Origin: Enterobacter bugandensis
Lineage (GTDB): Bacteria > Pseudomonadota > Gammaproteobacteria > Enterobacterales > Enterobacteriaceae
Assembly: GCF_900324475.1 (NCBI RefSeq)
Contig: NZ_LT992502.1
Coordinates: forward strand, 4,588,001-4,652,000
Length of the DNA stretch: 64,000 nt
Direction of reading: 5' to 3'
A program made the translations under genes and the position numbers. The notes below the pieces were generated by a model. That model was not told the origin of the DNA. It made no database searches and saw only the letters and a program-made list of their open reading frames with translations. Shown here piece after piece: positions 10,104 to 20,453 of the stretch (within the stretch, counting starts at the first letter, position 1; every line of letters starts with the position of its first letter).

Positions 10104-10610
10104 TTACTGGTTACTACGGGTACTGCTATTGCTACTGAAAAACGTCGCTTCTGAGCTTCGCTGCATCCGTGCAACCTCACGCAGCTGGTCCATACGCTGC
10201 TGATGTTTGGCATTCAAAACCGCTTGCTGCTCGGGCGTTAGCAGGTGGAACATCTGGTTGCGGACCTTCGCCATTTCTACCTGGCGGGCAACCTGTTCCT
10301 GTGCCATTTTTTCGGCCTGAGCGCGAACAGCGCTTTCGTCAAAATTTTCTGCGGTGACAAGGCGATGCATTGTCTCCATTTCGCTAACATTAACAGGGGG
10401 CTGGTCGTGTCGTGCCCTCTGCATCAGATCTCGCATCTGTTGACGCTGATGTTCGGTTAAACTTATGCCGTCAAACATATGGCTTTGGCTGCTGTGCTGC
10501 GTTGCGCCCTCTTGCGAGGAACCGTTATCGCCGATGATAGCTACAGCAGCCTGGCTAAACGCACTGAACGCCAGCGTTGAGGCCATGACGGCAGCGGTAA
10601 CTTTGCGCAT
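10104..10610 (-). CDS. cpxP: Periplasmic Cpx-pathway inhibitor CpxP
   Basis: The 168-residue protein has a signal peptide (to about residue 22) and the paired LTxxQ motifs of the CpxP/Spy family: [14 protein letters not shown] and [17 protein letters not shown]. CpxP is a periplasmic adaptor and chaperone that holds the sensor CpxA inactive and delivers misfolded proteins to DegP. Start: ATG 10610 with GGAG upstream; a GTG one codon earlier is possible. It is divergent from cpxRA and shares with it a perfect CpxR box. The tail is richer in Ser and Asn than in E. coli. Confidence 0.95.
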   Translation of the reverse strand: MRKVTAAVMASTLAFSAFSQAAVAIIGDNGSSQEGATQHSSQSHMFDGISLTEHQRQQMRDLMQRARHDQPPVNVSEMETMHRLVTAENFDESAVRAQAEKMAQEQVARQVEMAKVRNQMFHLLTPEQQAVLNAKHQQRMDQLREVARMQRSSEATFFSSNSSTRSNQ

Positions 10611-10690
10611 CACTTGCTCCCAAAATCTTTCGTGTCGCGATTCAACGAGAGACAGTCTACGATTCAGGCTGCAAACATGCGTCAGGGGGT

Positions 10691-10705
10691 GTAAAACAAC
10701 GTAAA
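10691..10705. promoter_or_regulatory. CpxR box between cpxP and cpxR
   Basis: GTAAA-N5-GTAAA is present exactly, the consensus binding site for phosphorylated CpxR. It lies in the 150-base divergent gap, 81 bases from the cpxP ATG and 56 from the cpxR ATG, as expected for activation of cpxP and autoregulation of cpxRA. Confidence 0.88.
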
Positions 10706-10760
10706 GTCATGGATTAGATAGCCTTGATGTCGTAATTTCTGCCTCGGAGGTATTTAAACA

Positions 10761-11459
10761 ATGAATAAAATCCTGTTAGTTGACGATGACCGAGAGCTCA
10801 CATCCCTTTTAAAGGAGTTGCTCGACATGGAAGGTTTCAACGTCCTGGTTGCCCATGATGGCGAGCAGGCGCTGAGTCTCCTTGACGACAGCATCGATCT
10901 ACTTTTGCTCGACGTAATGATGCCAAAGAAAAACGGTATTGATACGCTGAAAGAGCTTCGCCAGACACACCAGACCCCCGTTATCATGCTGACCGCCCGC
11001 GGCAGCGAGCTTGACCGCGTTCTCGGCCTTGAGCTGGGTGCGGATGACTATTTACCGAAGCCGTTCAACGACCGTGAACTGGTGGCCCGTATTCGCGCGA
11101 TCCTGCGCCGTTCCCACTGGAGCGAGCAGCAGCAGAATACCGACAACAGCTCGCCAACGCTGGAAGTGGACTCCCTGAGCCTGAACCCGGGACGTCAGGA
11201 AGCAAGCTTCGACGGCCAGACGCTCGAGCTTACTGGCACCGAGTTCACCCTGCTGTATCTACTGGCGCAACATCTTGGCCAGGTGGTATCGCGTGAACAT
11301 TTAAGCCAGGAAGTGCTGGGCAAACGCCTCACGCCGTTTGACCGCGCCATCGACATGCACATCTCTAACCTGCGCCGCAAGCTGCCGGAGCGTAAAGACG
11401 GTCACCCATGGTTTAAAACCCTGCGTGGTCGCGGTTATCTGATGGTTTCTGCTTCATGA
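10761..11459 (+). CDS. cpxR: Response regulator CpxR
   Basis: The 232-residue OmpR/PhoB-type regulator has a receiver domain (acid pocket LLVDDDRE at residues 5-12, phospho-acceptor aspartate in LLLDVMMPKKNG near residue 51, KPF switch lysine near 101). A C-terminal winged helix follows (TGTEFTLLYLL to RGRGYLM). It controls the envelope-stress regulon. Its stop overlaps the start of cpxA by four bases (ATGA), indicating translational coupling. Confidence 0.98.
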   Translation: MNKILLVDDDRELTSLLKELLDMEGFNVLVAHDGEQALSLLDDSIDLLLLDVMMPKKNGIDTLKELRQTHQTPVIMLTARGSELDRVLGLELGADDYLPKPFNDRELVARIRAILRRSHWSEQQQNTDNSSPTLEVDSLSLNPGRQEASFDGQTLELTGTEFTLLYLLAQHLGQVVSREHLSQEVLGKRLTPFDRAIDMHISNLRRKLPERKDGHPWFKTLRGRGYLMVSAS

Positions 11460-12829
11460 TAGGCAGCTTAACCGCCCGCATCTTCGCCATCTTCTGGCTG
11501 ACGCTGGCACTGGTTTTAATGCTCGTTTTGATGTTGCCAAAACTCGACTCACGCCAGATGACGGAGCTTCTCGACAGCGAGCAACGTCAGGGCGTGATGA
11601 TCGAGCAGCACGTGGAAGCGGAGCTGGCAAACGATCCGCCGAACGATTTAATGTGGTGGCGCAGGCTGTTTCGCGCTATCGACAAGTGGGCGCCGCCAGG
11701 ACAACGTCTTTTGCTGGTTACCAGCGAAGGCCGCGTGATTGGCGCCGATCGCAATGAAATGCAGATTATCCGCAACTTTATTGGCCAGGCGGATAACGCC
11801 GATCACCCACAGAAAAAGAAATATGGTCGGGTAGAGATGGTCGGCCCTTTCTCGGTACGGGATGGGGAAGATAACTACCAGCTCTACCTGATTCGCCCTG
11901 CGAGCAGTTCCCAGTCCGACTTCATCAACCTGCTGTTTGACCGTCCGCTTCTGCTGCTGATCGTCACGATGCTGGTCAGTTCCCCGCTGCTGTTATGGCT
12001 GGCGTGGAGCCTGGCGAAACCGGCGCGTAAGCTGAAAAATGCGGCGGACGAAGTGGCACAAGGCAACCTCAGGCAGCATCCGGAGCTGGAATCCGGGCCG
12101 CAGGAGTTCCTGGCCGCCGGCACCAGTTTTAACCAGATGGTCAGCGCGCTTGATCGGATGATGACGGCCCAGCAACGCCTGCTGTCGGACATCTCACACG
12201 AACTGCGTACGCCGCTCACGCGCTTACAGCTGGGCACCGCCCTGCTGCGTCGCCGCAGCGGGGAGAGCAAAGAGCTGGAGCGTATTGAAACGGAAGCGCA
12301 CCGTCTGGACAGCATGATTAACGATCTGCTGGTGATGTCGCGCAACCAGCAGAAAAACGCGCTGGTGAGCGAAACGGTGAAAGCCAATCACCTGTGGCAC
12401 GAGGTGCTGGACAACGCGGCGTTCGAAGCGGAGCAGATGGGTAAATCGTTCACCGTCAACTTCCCGCCGGGCCCGTGGCCGCTGTACGGTAACCCCAACG
12501 CGCTGGAAAGCGCGCTGGAGAATATCGTGCGTAACGCCCTGCGCTACTCGCACACGAAGATTGAAGTGGCGTTCTCGGTGGATAAAGACGGGATCACCGT
12601 TATTGTCGATGACGACGGTCCTGGCGTCAGCCCGGAAGATCGCGAGCAGATTTTCCGTCCGTTCTACCGCACCGACGAAGCGCGAGACCGTGAGTCCGGC
12701 GGCACGGGGCTGGGGCTGGCGATTGTAGAAACCGCCATGCAGCAGCACCGCGGCTGGGTGAAAGCCGACGACAGCCCGCTGGGCGGGCTGCGGTTAACGC
12801 TGTGGCTACCGCTGTATAAGCGTTCGTAA
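11456..12829 (+). CDS. cpxA: Sensor histidine kinase CpxA
   Basis: The 457-residue inner-membrane kinase/phosphatase has a first membrane helix at about residues 8-28, a periplasmic sensor domain to about 163, and a second helix (about 165-185). It continues with HAMP, HisKA with the phospho-histidine in SDISHELRTPLTR (about residue 248) and HATPase with N-box NALRYS, DDDGPGV and GGTGLGLAI. It phosphorylates CpxR upon envelope stress and is restrained by CpxP. Confidence 0.98.
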   Translation: MIGSLTARIFAIFWLTLALVLMLVLMLPKLDSRQMTELLDSEQRQGVMIEQHVEAELANDPPNDLMWWRRLFRAIDKWAPPGQRLLLVTSEGRVIGADRNEMQIIRNFIGQADNADHPQKKKYGRVEMVGPFSVRDGEDNYQLYLIRPASSSQSDFINLLFDRPLLLLIVTMLVSSPLLLWLAWSLAKPARKLKNAADEVAQGNLRQHPELESGPQEFLAAGTSFNQMVSALDRMMTAQQRLLSDISHELRTPLTRLQLGTALLRRRSGESKELERIETEAHRLDSMINDLLVMSRNQQKNALVSETVKANHLWHEVLDNAAFEAEQMGKSFTVNFPPGPWPLYGNPNALESALENIVRNALRYSHTKIEVAFSVDKDGITVIVDDDGPGVSPEDREQIFRPFYRTDEARDRESGGTGLGLAIVETAMQQHRGWVKADDSPLGGLRLTLWLPLYKRS

Positions 12830-12837
12830 CGGTATGT

Positions 12838-12868
12838 GCCGGGTGGCGGCTTCGCCTTACCCGGCCTA
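12838..12868. repeat. REP element after cpxA
   Basis: GCCGGGTGGCGGC, TTCGCC and TTACCCGGCCTAC form a classic REP hairpin between the convergent cpxA and yiiM genes. Confidence 0.85.
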
Positions 12869-12881
12869 CTTTCTACGGAAC

Positions 12882-13556
12882 CTATTTCCCCCACAATCTC
12901 CGCGAACTACTCTCGATCTTCCCGCTTATACGCCGCTTCTGCATCGTTCTCGTCCAACTGGTAGACAACCCCGCCGCCGACAGCAGGCGATGATACTGTT
13001 CATCGTCAAAAGGCATATGCCAGGCAATCGCGCAGGCGTCGTAAACGGACACGTCGCTCAAACGCGACGCGAGCTCAAGCGGGGCATCCGCAGATACTTG
13101 TCCTGCAAGCACCACGCGGTACAGCCAGCCGGTTTTACCCGCGTTTTGCAGCTGGGCCGACATATCCTGAATACCGAAATGGTAGTTGAGCTTGAAGCAC
13201 GGCGAGCGTGGCTGGGTGACCTGAATCAGGGCATCGCCCCAGCGGTAAATATCGCCAATAAAGACGTTCTTTTCCGTCAGCCCTTCCGTTGAGAGATTTT
13301 CGCCAAACGCGGGCGCGACGAAGAGGTCCGCCTGCTCAGGAAATTCGGTTTTCCAGTGCTGATAGTGCTCGCGCGGATAGTGGCACAGCGCGCGATCGGG
13401 CCCGCCGTGGATTTTCTTTTCGGCCTGCTGGTCGCCCACAAGCCCGAGCTCGGTCAGCGACAGCTCACCGTCAACCTGCACTTTGGCGATGGCGCTCGGG
13501 CGGCTGCCGTCGTACTCCCTTACCTTGCCTGTAAACACGTTCACCGGGTAATGCAT
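12882..13556 (-). CDS. yiiM: MOSC-domain 6-hydroxyaminopurine reductase YiiM
   Basis: The 224-residue MOSC-domain protein resembles E. coli YiiM, a molybdenum-cofactor enzyme that reduces N-hydroxylated bases such as 6-hydroxylaminopurine. Motifs include KKIHGGPDRALCHYP (about 48-62), GENLSTEGL (about 85-93) and RSPCFKLN with the likely Mo-binding cysteine (about 121-128). The ATG at 13556 (MHYPVNVFTGK) matches the family start; the frame is open back to 13595. E. coli kdgT, which separates it from sodA there, is missing here. Confidence 0.93.
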   Translation of the reverse strand: MHYPVNVFTGKVREYDGSRPSAIAKVQVDGELSLTELGLVGDQQAEKKIHGGPDRALCHYPREHYQHWKTEFPEQADLFVAPAFGENLSTEGLTEKNVFIGDIYRWGDALIQVTQPRSPCFKLNYHFGIQDMSAQLQNAGKTGWLYRVVLAGQVSADAPLELASRLSDVSVYDACAIAWHMPFDDEQYHRLLSAAGLSTSWTRTMQKRRISGKIESSSRRLWGK

Positions 13557-13580
13557 CGCTGCCTCCATTACGCAGATACA

Positions 13581-13606
13581 AAAAAAGCGAGTCATCAGAC
13601 TCGCTT
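13581..13606 (-). terminator. Intrinsic terminator of sodA
   Basis: On the minus strand AAGCGAGTC-TGAT-GACTCGCTT is followed by a T-run (TTTTTTTG). It is placed immediately after the sodA stop and before yiiM. Confidence 0.85.
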
Positions 13607-13627
13607 CTCACAGGCGTCAATGCAACC

Positions 13628-14248
13628 TTATTTTTTAGCGGCGAAACGCGCTGCTGCTTCGTCCCAGTTCACGACATCCCAGAACGCTTTGATGTAGTCA
13701 GGGCGACGGTTCTGGAACTTCAGGTAGTAAGCGTGTTCCCACACGTCCAGACCCAGGATTGGGAAACCGGATGCGCCAGAGATCGCTTCACCCATCAGCG
13801 GGGAGTCCTGGTTAGCAGTAGAAACCACTGCCAGCTTGTCGCCTTTCAGAACCAGCCACGCCCAGCCAGAGCCGAAGCGGGTTGCAGCGGCTTTTTCGAA
13901 TTCCGCTTTGAAGTTGTCTACGGAACCGAAGTCGCGCTCGATAGCCGCTTTCAGGTCGCCCTGCAGGGTGGTGCCGGTTTTCAGGCCTTTCCAGAACAGG
14001 CTGTGGTTAGCGTGACCGCCCGCGTTGTTACGCAGTACGGTTTTCTTGTCTGCTGGCAGCTGGTCCAGCTTGGTGATCAGCTCTTCAACAGGCAGATTAG
14101 CGAACTCTGGCAGGCTTTCCAGCGCAGCATTCGCGTTGTTCACGTAGGTCTGGTGGTGTTTAGTGTGATGGATTTCCATCGTCTGCTTGTCGAAATGCGG
14201 TTCCAGTGCGTCGTAGGCATACGGCAGGGATGGCAGTGTATAACTCAT
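13628..14248 (-). CDS. sodA: Manganese superoxide dismutase
   Basis: The 206-residue enzyme converts superoxide to oxygen and hydrogen peroxide. Metal ligands are visible: His in the MEIHHTKHH stretch (residue 27), His in NHSLFWKGL (about 82), and Asp and His in LDVWEHAYY (about 168 and 172). The Gly/Gln pattern GGHANHS with late [18 protein letters not shown] is typical of the bacterial Mn form. Start ATG 14248 follows GGAGAGG. A Fur-like box lies upstream. Confidence 0.98.
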   Translation of the reverse strand: MSYTLPSLPYAYDALEPHFDKQTMEIHHTKHHQTYVNNANAALESLPEFANLPVEELITKLDQLPADKKTVLRNNAGGHANHSLFWKGLKTGTTLQGDLKAAIERDFGSVDNFKAEFEKAAATRFGSGWAWLVLKGDKLAVVSTANQDSPLMGEAISGASGFPILGLDVWEHAYYLKFQNRRPDYIKAFWDVVNWDEAAARFAAKK

Positions 14249-14323
14249 AATCCTCTCCATTATTGTCGGGCGGCACAGCTGTTAATGCCGCGTAAGCAGT
14301 TGGTTCATTATAGTTAATTAAAT

Positions 14324-14342
14324 GATATTGAAAATGATTATC
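14324..14342. promoter_or_regulatory. Fur-like box upstream of sodA
   Basis: The 19 bases GATATTGAAAATGATTATC match the Fur consensus (GATAATGATAATCATTATC) at 15 of 19 positions, counted by eye. The site is 76 bases upstream of the sodA ATG. E. coli sodA is Fur-repressed, which supports the reading. Confidence 0.7.
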
Positions 14343-14536
14343 AATGCCGTAGTTTTTATAAGGTTATTCGGTTTTTGAGAAATAAAAGAATTGTGAGTCT
14401 GCTCACGCGCTTAACGTGCTGATTGCCATTCAAAACAAAAGTGCGGCAACCTTCTGAAGGTTCCTGAACAGCCTAATTTTTACACTCATCAAGTCGGGGG
14501 GAAGCCTCCGGCTATAAAAACGATGAGGACGTAAAA

Positions 14537-15571
14537 ATGAATCATGCGATTACGATGGGTATCTTCTGGCATTTAATAGGCGCAGCCAGTGCAGCCTGTT
14601 TCTATGCCCCGTTCAAAAAGGTGAAAAGCTGGTCGTGGGAAACCATGTGGTCCGTTGGCGGTACCGTGTCCTGGCTAATTTTGCCGTGGACAATCAGCGC
14701 CATGCTGCTGCCCGATTTCTGGGGCTACTTCTCCTCCTTCAACGCCTCCACCCTGCTGCCGGTATTCCTGTTCGGCGCGATGTGGGGCATCGGCAACATC
14801 AACTACGGCCTGACCATGCGCTACCTCGGGATGTCGATGGGTATCGGCATCGCGATTGGCATTACGCTGATCGTCGGCACGCTGATGACGCCCATTCTTA
14901 ACGGCCATTTCGACGTGCTGATCAACACCCAGGGCGGCCGAATGACGCTGCTGGGCGTGCTGGTGGCGGTGATCGGCGTGGGGATCGTCACTCGCGCAGG
15001 CCAGCTAAAAGAACGCAAGATGGGCATCAGAGCCGAAGAGTTCAACCTGAAGAAAGGGCTGCTGCTGGCGGTGATGTGCGGGGTCTTCTCGGCGGGCATG
15101 TCGTTCGCCATGAACGCCGCCAAACCGATGCACGACGCCGCTGCGGCGCTGGGCGTTGACCCGCTGTATGTTGCCCTGCCAAGCTATGTGGTGATCATGG
15201 GCGGCGGCGCGCTGGTAAACCTCGGTTTCTGCTTCATTCGTCTGGCAAAAGTGAAGAACCTGTCGGTAAAAGACGATTTCTCGCTGGCAAAACCGCTTAT
15301 CTTCACCAACGTTCTGCTCTCCGCGCTCGGCGGCCTGATGTGGTATCTGCAGTTCTTCTTTTACGCCTGGGGCCACGCCAGCATTCCGCCGCAGTACGAC
15401 TACATAAGCTGGATGCTGCACATGAGCTTCTACGTGCTGTGCGGCGGGCTGGTTGGGCTGGTGCTGAAGGAGTGGAACAACGCCGGACGTCGTCCGGTTG
15501 GCGTACTGAGCCTGGGCTGCGTGGTGATTATCATTGCGGCCAATATCGTCGGCCTCGGCATGGCGAACTGA
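14537..15571 (+). CDS. rhaT: L-rhamnose:proton symporter
   Basis: The 344-residue integral membrane protein has ten or so helices and matches E. coli RhaT in length (344) and throughout, beginning with [20 protein letters not shown]. It imports L-rhamnose with a proton. Its stop is directly adjacent to the stop of the convergent rhaR. Activation by RhaS is known in E. coli; no site was confidently defined here in the 288-base gap to sodA. Confidence 0.97.
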   Translation: MNHAITMGIFWHLIGAASAACFYAPFKKVKSWSWETMWSVGGTVSWLILPWTISAMLLPDFWGYFSSFNASTLLPVFLFGAMWGIGNINYGLTMRYLGMSMGIGIAIGITLIVGTLMTPILNGHFDVLINTQGGRMTLLGVLVAVIGVGIVTRAGQLKERKMGIRAEEFNLKKGLLLAVMCGVFSAGMSFAMNAAKPMHDAAAALGVDPLYVALPSYVVIMGGGALVNLGFCFIRLAKVKNLSVKDDFSLAKPLIFTNVLLSALGGLMWYLQFFFYAWGHASIPPQYDYISWMLHMSFYVLCGGLVGLVLKEWNNAGRRPVGVLSLGCVVIIIAANIVGLGMAN

Positions 15572-16420
15572 TTACGCTGCTTTTCGACTGCGATGACGCC
15601 ACTGAACCGGCGTCATCCCCACCTCACGGTTAAACACCACCGAAAAGTAGTTACTGTCCTCAAAGCCGCAGCGCATCGCCACTTCACTGACCATCAGCTC
15701 CGTATGCTGTAACAGATACTGGGCGTGGCAGATGCGCAGCTGGCGCAGGTAATGGTTTATCGTCATCCCCGTCTGGGTGCGGAACTGCTGGCGCAGCGCG
15801 CGCTCGCTGCACTGCTCCTGCTCGCAGAATTTTTCCAGTACGAAACTCTTGTTCAGACTGCCCGCAAGCCGGGCGATCAGCTTATCCAGCAGCGCTTCCT
15901 GCGTGGTGGCGGAGGGATTATCCGTGGCGTAACGATGACGCTTCAGGGTCATCACCAGCTGGGCGAAAAGCAGCTCCGACATCTGGTTTGCCACCGGGTC
16001 GCTCTTCTGGCTCTCCTGCTCCAGCTGGGAAATCGTCTGGCGCACCTGAGCCATGCCGCTGCTGCTTAAGCGCCAGTGCGGTTCGCCTCCGGCATTCAGA
16101 ATGCCCGGAATGTTGCTCGCCCAGTCGACATTCAGTTTAAGCCTGTCAGGGCAGTAGATGACGTTCTGCAACACCAGATCGTTAACCGAGGCGTAGGCGT
16201 GTTTGTCTTCGGCGCGAATGTAAAACAGATCCCCGCGCGTGATGCGGTAGGGCCGGTCGTTGAGGACGTGCAGGCCGTTGCCGCGCCACACCAGCACCAG
16301 CTCGCAGAACTCATGGGTGTGCTCGGCAAAGACATTTTGCGGGTAACGGTCGGCCACCGCGACGGCCTGACTCGCGGAGGCAAAAAAATCATCTTTGCGA
16401 AGAATTAACTGAGCGGCCAC
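15572..16420 (-). CDS. rhaR: AraC-family activator RhaR
   Basis: The 282-residue protein has an N-terminal cupin sensor domain ([19 protein letters not shown]) and a C-terminal AraC double helix-turn-helix ending [25 protein letters not shown]. In E. coli RhaR binds L-rhamnose and activates rhaSR. It is encoded 73 bases after rhaS on the same strand. Confidence 0.96.
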   Translation of the reverse strand: MAAQLILRKDDFFASASQAVAVADRYPQNVFAEHTHEFCELVLVWRGNGLHVLNDRPYRITRGDLFYIRAEDKHAYASVNDLVLQNVIYCPDRLKLNVDWASNIPGILNAGGEPHWRLSSSGMAQVRQTISQLEQESQKSDPVANQMSELLFAQLVMTLKRHRYATDNPSATTQEALLDKLIARLAGSLNKSFVLEKFCEQEQCSERALRQQFRTQTGMTINHYLRQLRICHAQYLLQHTELMVSEVAMRCGFEDSNYFSVVFNREVGMTPVQWRHRSRKAA

Positions 16421-16493
16421 ACCACAACCTCTACGGCGAATAACCGGGCATTATTAGCTTTTTTGCGGCCTGAAAACGGTGACTGCCCTCGCG

Positions 16494-17330
16494 TTACTGA
16501 AGCAACGCGTCTTTCCCCTGACGAATATCGCGCGGCGACCAGCTAAATTCCCGGCGAAATAGCGTCGAAAAGTGATTACTGTCGCCGAAACCGCAGCGAT
16601 AAGCAATTTCTGTAACGCTTTCGTCGGTATGCCGTAAAAGGTGACGCGCTTTGATCAGGCGCAGACGGTTAAGGTAACGCTGCGGCGTGAGCCCGGTATG
16701 CTGCTTGAGCTGACGATGCAGCGTGCGCAACGAGAGCGAAAAGTCGTCCGCCAGCGTTTCCCAGCAGACATCTTCAGCGAAATGATCTTCCAGCCAGGCC
16801 ATGAGCTGGTTCAGCCGTGCGTCATTATTTTCCATCCCTTCCACCAGGCTGCTTCGGCGCAGCAGCACCAGCAACTGCATAAACAGCAGCTCGCGGGTGG
16901 CAATCGCGTGCGTCTCCTGCCCGTCCTCGCTCTGCTCCATCTGGCTCACCAGCTGACGCACCTGCTGTAACGTGGATTGATTCACCCGCCAGTGCGACGG
17001 GTAGTGGCCGTCCTTCTCCTGCGGCAACAGCTGATTCAGTCCGGAGAGAAACTGGAACGCATCCGGGGAACGATAGAGCACGTTGGTCAGACACAGGTTG
17101 TCGGTATGTTCATACAGGTGCCGGTCGTGGTCGCGCACGAAGCACACCGTACCGCCGCTGATGGTATACGGCTGACCGTTGAATACGTGGATGCCTGTTC
17201 CGTGCTCAACAATCACAATCTCATGAAAATCATGATGATGCTCCGGGAACGCAGCCTGAGGAAGCCGTGGCTCAATCGCGACGGGAGAAGCCCCCGAAGG
17301 AAAAAAATCGACGCTGTGCAGTACGGTCAT
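16494..17330 (-). CDS. rhaS: AraC-family activator RhaS
   Basis: The 278-residue protein is the same length as E. coli RhaS, with a cupin ligand domain ([19 protein letters not shown]) and two C-terminal helix-turn-helix motifs ([21 protein letters not shown] and [21 protein letters not shown]). With rhamnose it activates rhaBAD and rhaT. The ATG at 17330 ([13 protein letters not shown]) is chosen by family start; an in-frame start five codons upstream is less likely. It is divergent from rhaB across a 301-base control region. Confidence 0.97.
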   Translation of the reverse strand: MTVLHSVDFFPSGASPVAIEPRLPQAAFPEHHHDFHEIVIVEHGTGIHVFNGQPYTISGGTVCFVRDHDRHLYEHTDNLCLTNVLYRSPDAFQFLSGLNQLLPQEKDGHYPSHWRVNQSTLQQVRQLVSQMEQSEDGQETHAIATRELLFMQLLVLLRRSSLVEGMENNDARLNQLMAWLEDHFAEDVCWETLADDFSLSLRTLHRQLKQHTGLTPQRYLNRLRLIKARHLLRHTDESVTEIAYRCGFGDSNHFSTLFRREFSWSPRDIRQGKDALLQ

Positions 17331-17631
17331 AACGGCCCCCACCAATGAGAAAAGTTCTCAAAATAGTAATTAAGGCCCTCCACGCTCACCTTAAATTTTT
17401 GACAGTAAACCGCGCAAAAGCTGCCGATTTTTCAAGAAACAGGCGGAAAGATCGGGAAATGCGGTCAGCGTCACACTGCCTGCAAACCCCACCATTACTG
17501 GAAACTGTGAACTCCCTCACGTTCACCTTTGCTTTCTTGCCAGCGCGAGATTTGGGCTGTCAGTGGAGAGAAGGTGGCTATTTCTTCCCTTTCTTACACT
17601 CATCGTTAATGACTTAAGAAAGGACCCGACC
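17331..17631. promoter_or_regulatory. rhaSR/rhaBAD divergent control region
   Basis: This 301-base gap contains no gene. A CRP-type site, TGTGA-N6-TCACG, spans 17506-17521 (22-base window 17503-17524) and stands about 110 bases from the rhaB ATG. In E. coli, CRP activates rhaBAD from just upstream of the RhaS half-sites, and the arrangement here is compatible with that. The RhaS and RhaR half-sites, which are degenerate, were not assigned. The rhaB leader ends with AAGAAAGGACCCGACC before the ATG. Confidence 0.75.
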
Positions 17632-19101
17632 ATGACTTTTCGCCATTGTGTGGCTGTCGATTTAGGCGCATCCAGCGGCCGTGTAATGCTCGCCACCTGG
17701 GACTGTGACCAGCACACCCTTACGCTTCGCGAAATGCACCGTTTCGCCAATTGTCTGCAAAAACAGGACGGTTTTGTGACCTGGGATATCGATGCGCTGG
17801 AGGCGGAGATCCGCACCGGACTTCACAACGTCTGCGAAGACGGTATCCGCATCGACAGTATCGGCATTGATACCTGGGGCGTGGATTACGTGCTGCTGGA
17901 CAGTCACGGCGAACGCGTCGGCCTGCCCGTCTCCTACCGCGACAGCCGCACCGATGGGCTGATGGCGCACGCCATCGCGCAGCTTGGCAAGGAGAACATC
18001 TATGGTCGCAGCGGCATTCAGTTTCTGCCGTTTAACACGCTGTACCAGCTGCGCGCGCTGGTGGAGCAACAGCCAGAGCTGGTTGAAAAGGTGGCGCATG
18101 CGCTGCTGATCCCGGACTACTTAAGCTATCGTCTGACCGGCAACATGAACTGGGAATACACCAACGCCACCACCACGCAGCTGGTCAATATCAACACCGA
18201 TAACTGGGATGAACACCTGCTGGCATGGACGGGCGCCTCGCCGTCCTGGTTCGGCGCGCCAACCCATCCGGGCAATGTCATCGGCCAGTGGATTTGCCCG
18301 CAGGGGAATGAAATTCCCGTTGTCGCCGTCGCCAGTCACGACACCGCAAGCGCGGTCATTGCCTCGCCGCTCGCCAGCAAAGACGCGGCCTATCTCTCCT
18401 CCGGCACCTGGTCGCTGATGGGTTTTGAGAGCAAAACGCCTTACACCAGCGACGCCGCGCTGGCCGCCAATATCACCAACGAAGGCGGTGCCGAAGGACG
18501 CTACCGCGTGCTGAAGAACATCATGGGCCTGTGGCTGCTCCAGCGGGTGCTGAAAGAGCAGAACGTCACCGACCTGCCCGCGCTTATCGCGGAAACCGAA
18601 AAGCTGAAGGCCTGCACCTTCCTGATTAACCCGAACGACGACCGCTTTATTAACCCGGTGCACATGAGCGCCGAAATCCAGGCCGCCTGTTTTGACGCGG
18701 GGCAGCCGGTACCTTCCCGCCCCGCCGAGCTGGCGCGCTGTATTTTTGACAGCCTCGCCCTGCTCTATGCCGACATCCTGAGCGAGCTGGCGAGCCTTCG
18801 CGGTAAACCGTTCAGCCAGCTGCACATCGTGGGCGGCGGCTGCCAGAACCAGCTGCTGAACCAGCTCTGCGCCGATGCCTGCGGCATTACGGTGGTGGCA
18901 GGTCCCGTAGAGGCTTCCACGCTCGGCAACATTGGCATTCAGTTGATGACGCTGGACGAACTATCAAACGTCGACGATTTCCGTTCGGTGGTGACGGCGA
19001 ATAACAGCCTGACCACCTTCACCCCCAATCCCTGCCATGACATTGCCCGCTACCGGGCGCAGTTTCAGCAAAAACGACTGACTAAGGAGCTTTGCGCATG
19101 A
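17632..19101 (+). CDS. rhaB: L-rhamnulokinase
   Basis: The 489-residue FGGY-family kinase (E. coli RhaB is 489) phosphorylates L-rhamnulose to L-rhamnulose-1-phosphate. The N-terminal phosphate loop [12 protein letters not shown] and the motifs [19 protein letters not shown] and [16 protein letters not shown] mark both actin-like lobes. The ATG at 17632 lies after AAAGGACCC; the open frame upstream to 17563 is not part of the family. Its last four bases overlap the rhaA start. Confidence 0.98.
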   Translation: MTFRHCVAVDLGASSGRVMLATWDCDQHTLTLREMHRFANCLQKQDGFVTWDIDALEAEIRTGLHNVCEDGIRIDSIGIDTWGVDYVLLDSHGERVGLPVSYRDSRTDGLMAHAIAQLGKENIYGRSGIQFLPFNTLYQLRALVEQQPELVEKVAHALLIPDYLSYRLTGNMNWEYTNATTTQLVNINTDNWDEHLLAWTGASPSWFGAPTHPGNVIGQWICPQGNEIPVVAVASHDTASAVIASPLASKDAAYLSSGTWSLMGFESKTPYTSDAALAANITNEGGAEGRYRVLKNIMGLWLLQRVLKEQNVTDLPALIAETEKLKACTFLINPNDDRFINPVHMSAEIQAACFDAGQPVPSRPAELARCIFDSLALLYADILSELASLRGKPFSQLHIVGGGCQNQLLNQLCADACGITVVAGPVEASTLGNIGIQLMTLDELSNVDDFRSVVTANNSLTTFTPNPCHDIARYRAQFQQKRLTKELCA

Positions 19102-20357
19102 CCACTCAACTTGAACAAGCCTGGGACCTGGCTAAACAGCGTTTCGCCGCCGTCGGCGTGGATGTCGAAGAGGCGCTGCGCCAGCTCGACCGTCTGCCCG
19201 TCTCCATGCACTGCTGGCAGGGTGATGACGTCGCCGGTTTCGAAAATCCGGGCGGTTCCCTGACGGGTGGCATTCAGGCAACGGGTAACTACCCGGGCAA
19301 AGCGCGCAACGCCACCGAACTGCGTGCGGATCTGGAGCTGGCGCTGAGCCTCATCCCAGGGCCAAAACGCCTGAACCTGCACGCGATTTATCTCGAATCC
19401 GACGCACCGGTCGCGCGTAACGAAATCAAACCGGAACACTTTAAGAACTGGGTGGAGTGGGCAAAGGCCAACCGGCTGGGACTGGATTTTAACCCGTCCT
19501 GCTTCTCGCACCCGCTGAGCGCAGACGGGTTTACCCTTGCACACGCCAACGACGAAATCCGGCAGTTCTGGATCGACCACGTGAAGGCCAGCCGCCGCGT
19601 CTCGGCGTATTTCGGCGAGCAGCTCGGCACGCCGTCGGTGATGAATATCTGGATCCCGGATGGCATGAAGGACATCACCGTTGACCGTCTGGCGCCACGC
19701 CAGCGCCTGCTCGCCGCGCTGGATGAAGCCATCAGCGAGAAGCTGGACCCGGCGCACCACATCGACGCCGTCGAGAGCAAGCTGTTCGGCATTGGTGCAG
19801 AGAGCTACACCGTGGGCTCAAACGAGTTCTACATGGGCTACGCCACCAGCCGCCAGACCGCGCTGTGCCTGGATGCTGGCCACTTCCACCCAACGGAAGT
19901 CATCTCCGACAAAATTTCCGCCGCCATGCTCTACGTGCCGCGCCTGCTGCTGCACGTCAGCCGTCCGGTGCGCTGGGACAGCGACCACGTAGTCCTGCTG
20001 GACGACGAAACCCAGGCGATTGCCAGCGAAATCATCCGCCACGATCTGTTTGACCGCGTGCACATCGGACTCGACTTCTTTGACGCCTCCATCAACCGCA
20101 TCGCGGCGTGGGTTATCGGCACCCGCAACATGAAGAAAGCGCTGCTGCGCGCTCTGCTGGAGCCAACCGCCGCGCTGAAACAGTTGGAAAAGAGCGGCGA
20201 TTACACCGCGCGCCTGGCGCTGCTGGAGGAGCAGAAATCCCTGCCGTGGCCGGCGGTGTGGGAGATGTACTGCCAGCGTCACGATGCGCCTGCGGGCAGC
20301 CAGTGGCTGGACAACGTGCGGGCGTATGAGAAGGACGTTCTCGCCGCTCGTCAGTAA
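19098..20357 (+). CDS. rhaA: L-rhamnose isomerase
   Basis: The 419-residue Mn2+-dependent TIM-barrel enzyme converts L-rhamnose to L-rhamnulose. The protein starts [20 protein letters not shown] and has the active-site segments [40 protein letters not shown] and [11 protein letters not shown]. The ATG overlaps the rhaB stop (ATGA), with AAGGAG upstream inside rhaB, so translation is coupled. A REP pair follows it. Confidence 0.98.
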   Translation: MTTQLEQAWDLAKQRFAAVGVDVEEALRQLDRLPVSMHCWQGDDVAGFENPGGSLTGGIQATGNYPGKARNATELRADLELALSLIPGPKRLNLHAIYLESDAPVARNEIKPEHFKNWVEWAKANRLGLDFNPSCFSHPLSADGFTLAHANDEIRQFWIDHVKASRRVSAYFGEQLGTPSVMNIWIPDGMKDITVDRLAPRQRLLAALDEAISEKLDPAHHIDAVESKLFGIGAESYTVGSNEFYMGYATSRQTALCLDAGHFHPTEVISDKISAAMLYVPRLLLHVSRPVRWDSDHVVLLDDETQAIASEIIRHDLFDRVHIGLDFFDASINRIAAWVIGTRNMKKALLRALLEPTAALKQLEKSGDYTARLALLEEQKSLPWPAVWEMYCQRHDAPAGSQWLDNVRAYEKDVLAARQ

Positions 20358-20365
20358 AAAATATC

Positions 20366-20433
20366 GCCCGGCAGCGCATTGCATGCCGGGCCTACAGGTA
20401 AAAGCAGGCCGGGTAAGCGTAACGCCACCCGGC
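20366..20433. repeat. Paired REP (BIME) between rhaA and rhaD
   Basis: Two oppositely oriented REP units are seen: GCCCGGCAGCGC...GCCGGGCCTAC (20366-20394) and CAGGCCGGGTAAGCG...CCACCCGGC (20405-20433). Placed within the operon, they may stabilise the upstream rhaBA message relative to the distal genes. Confidence 0.85.
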
Positions 20434-20453
20434 ATTTTCAAAGGAAACACTGT

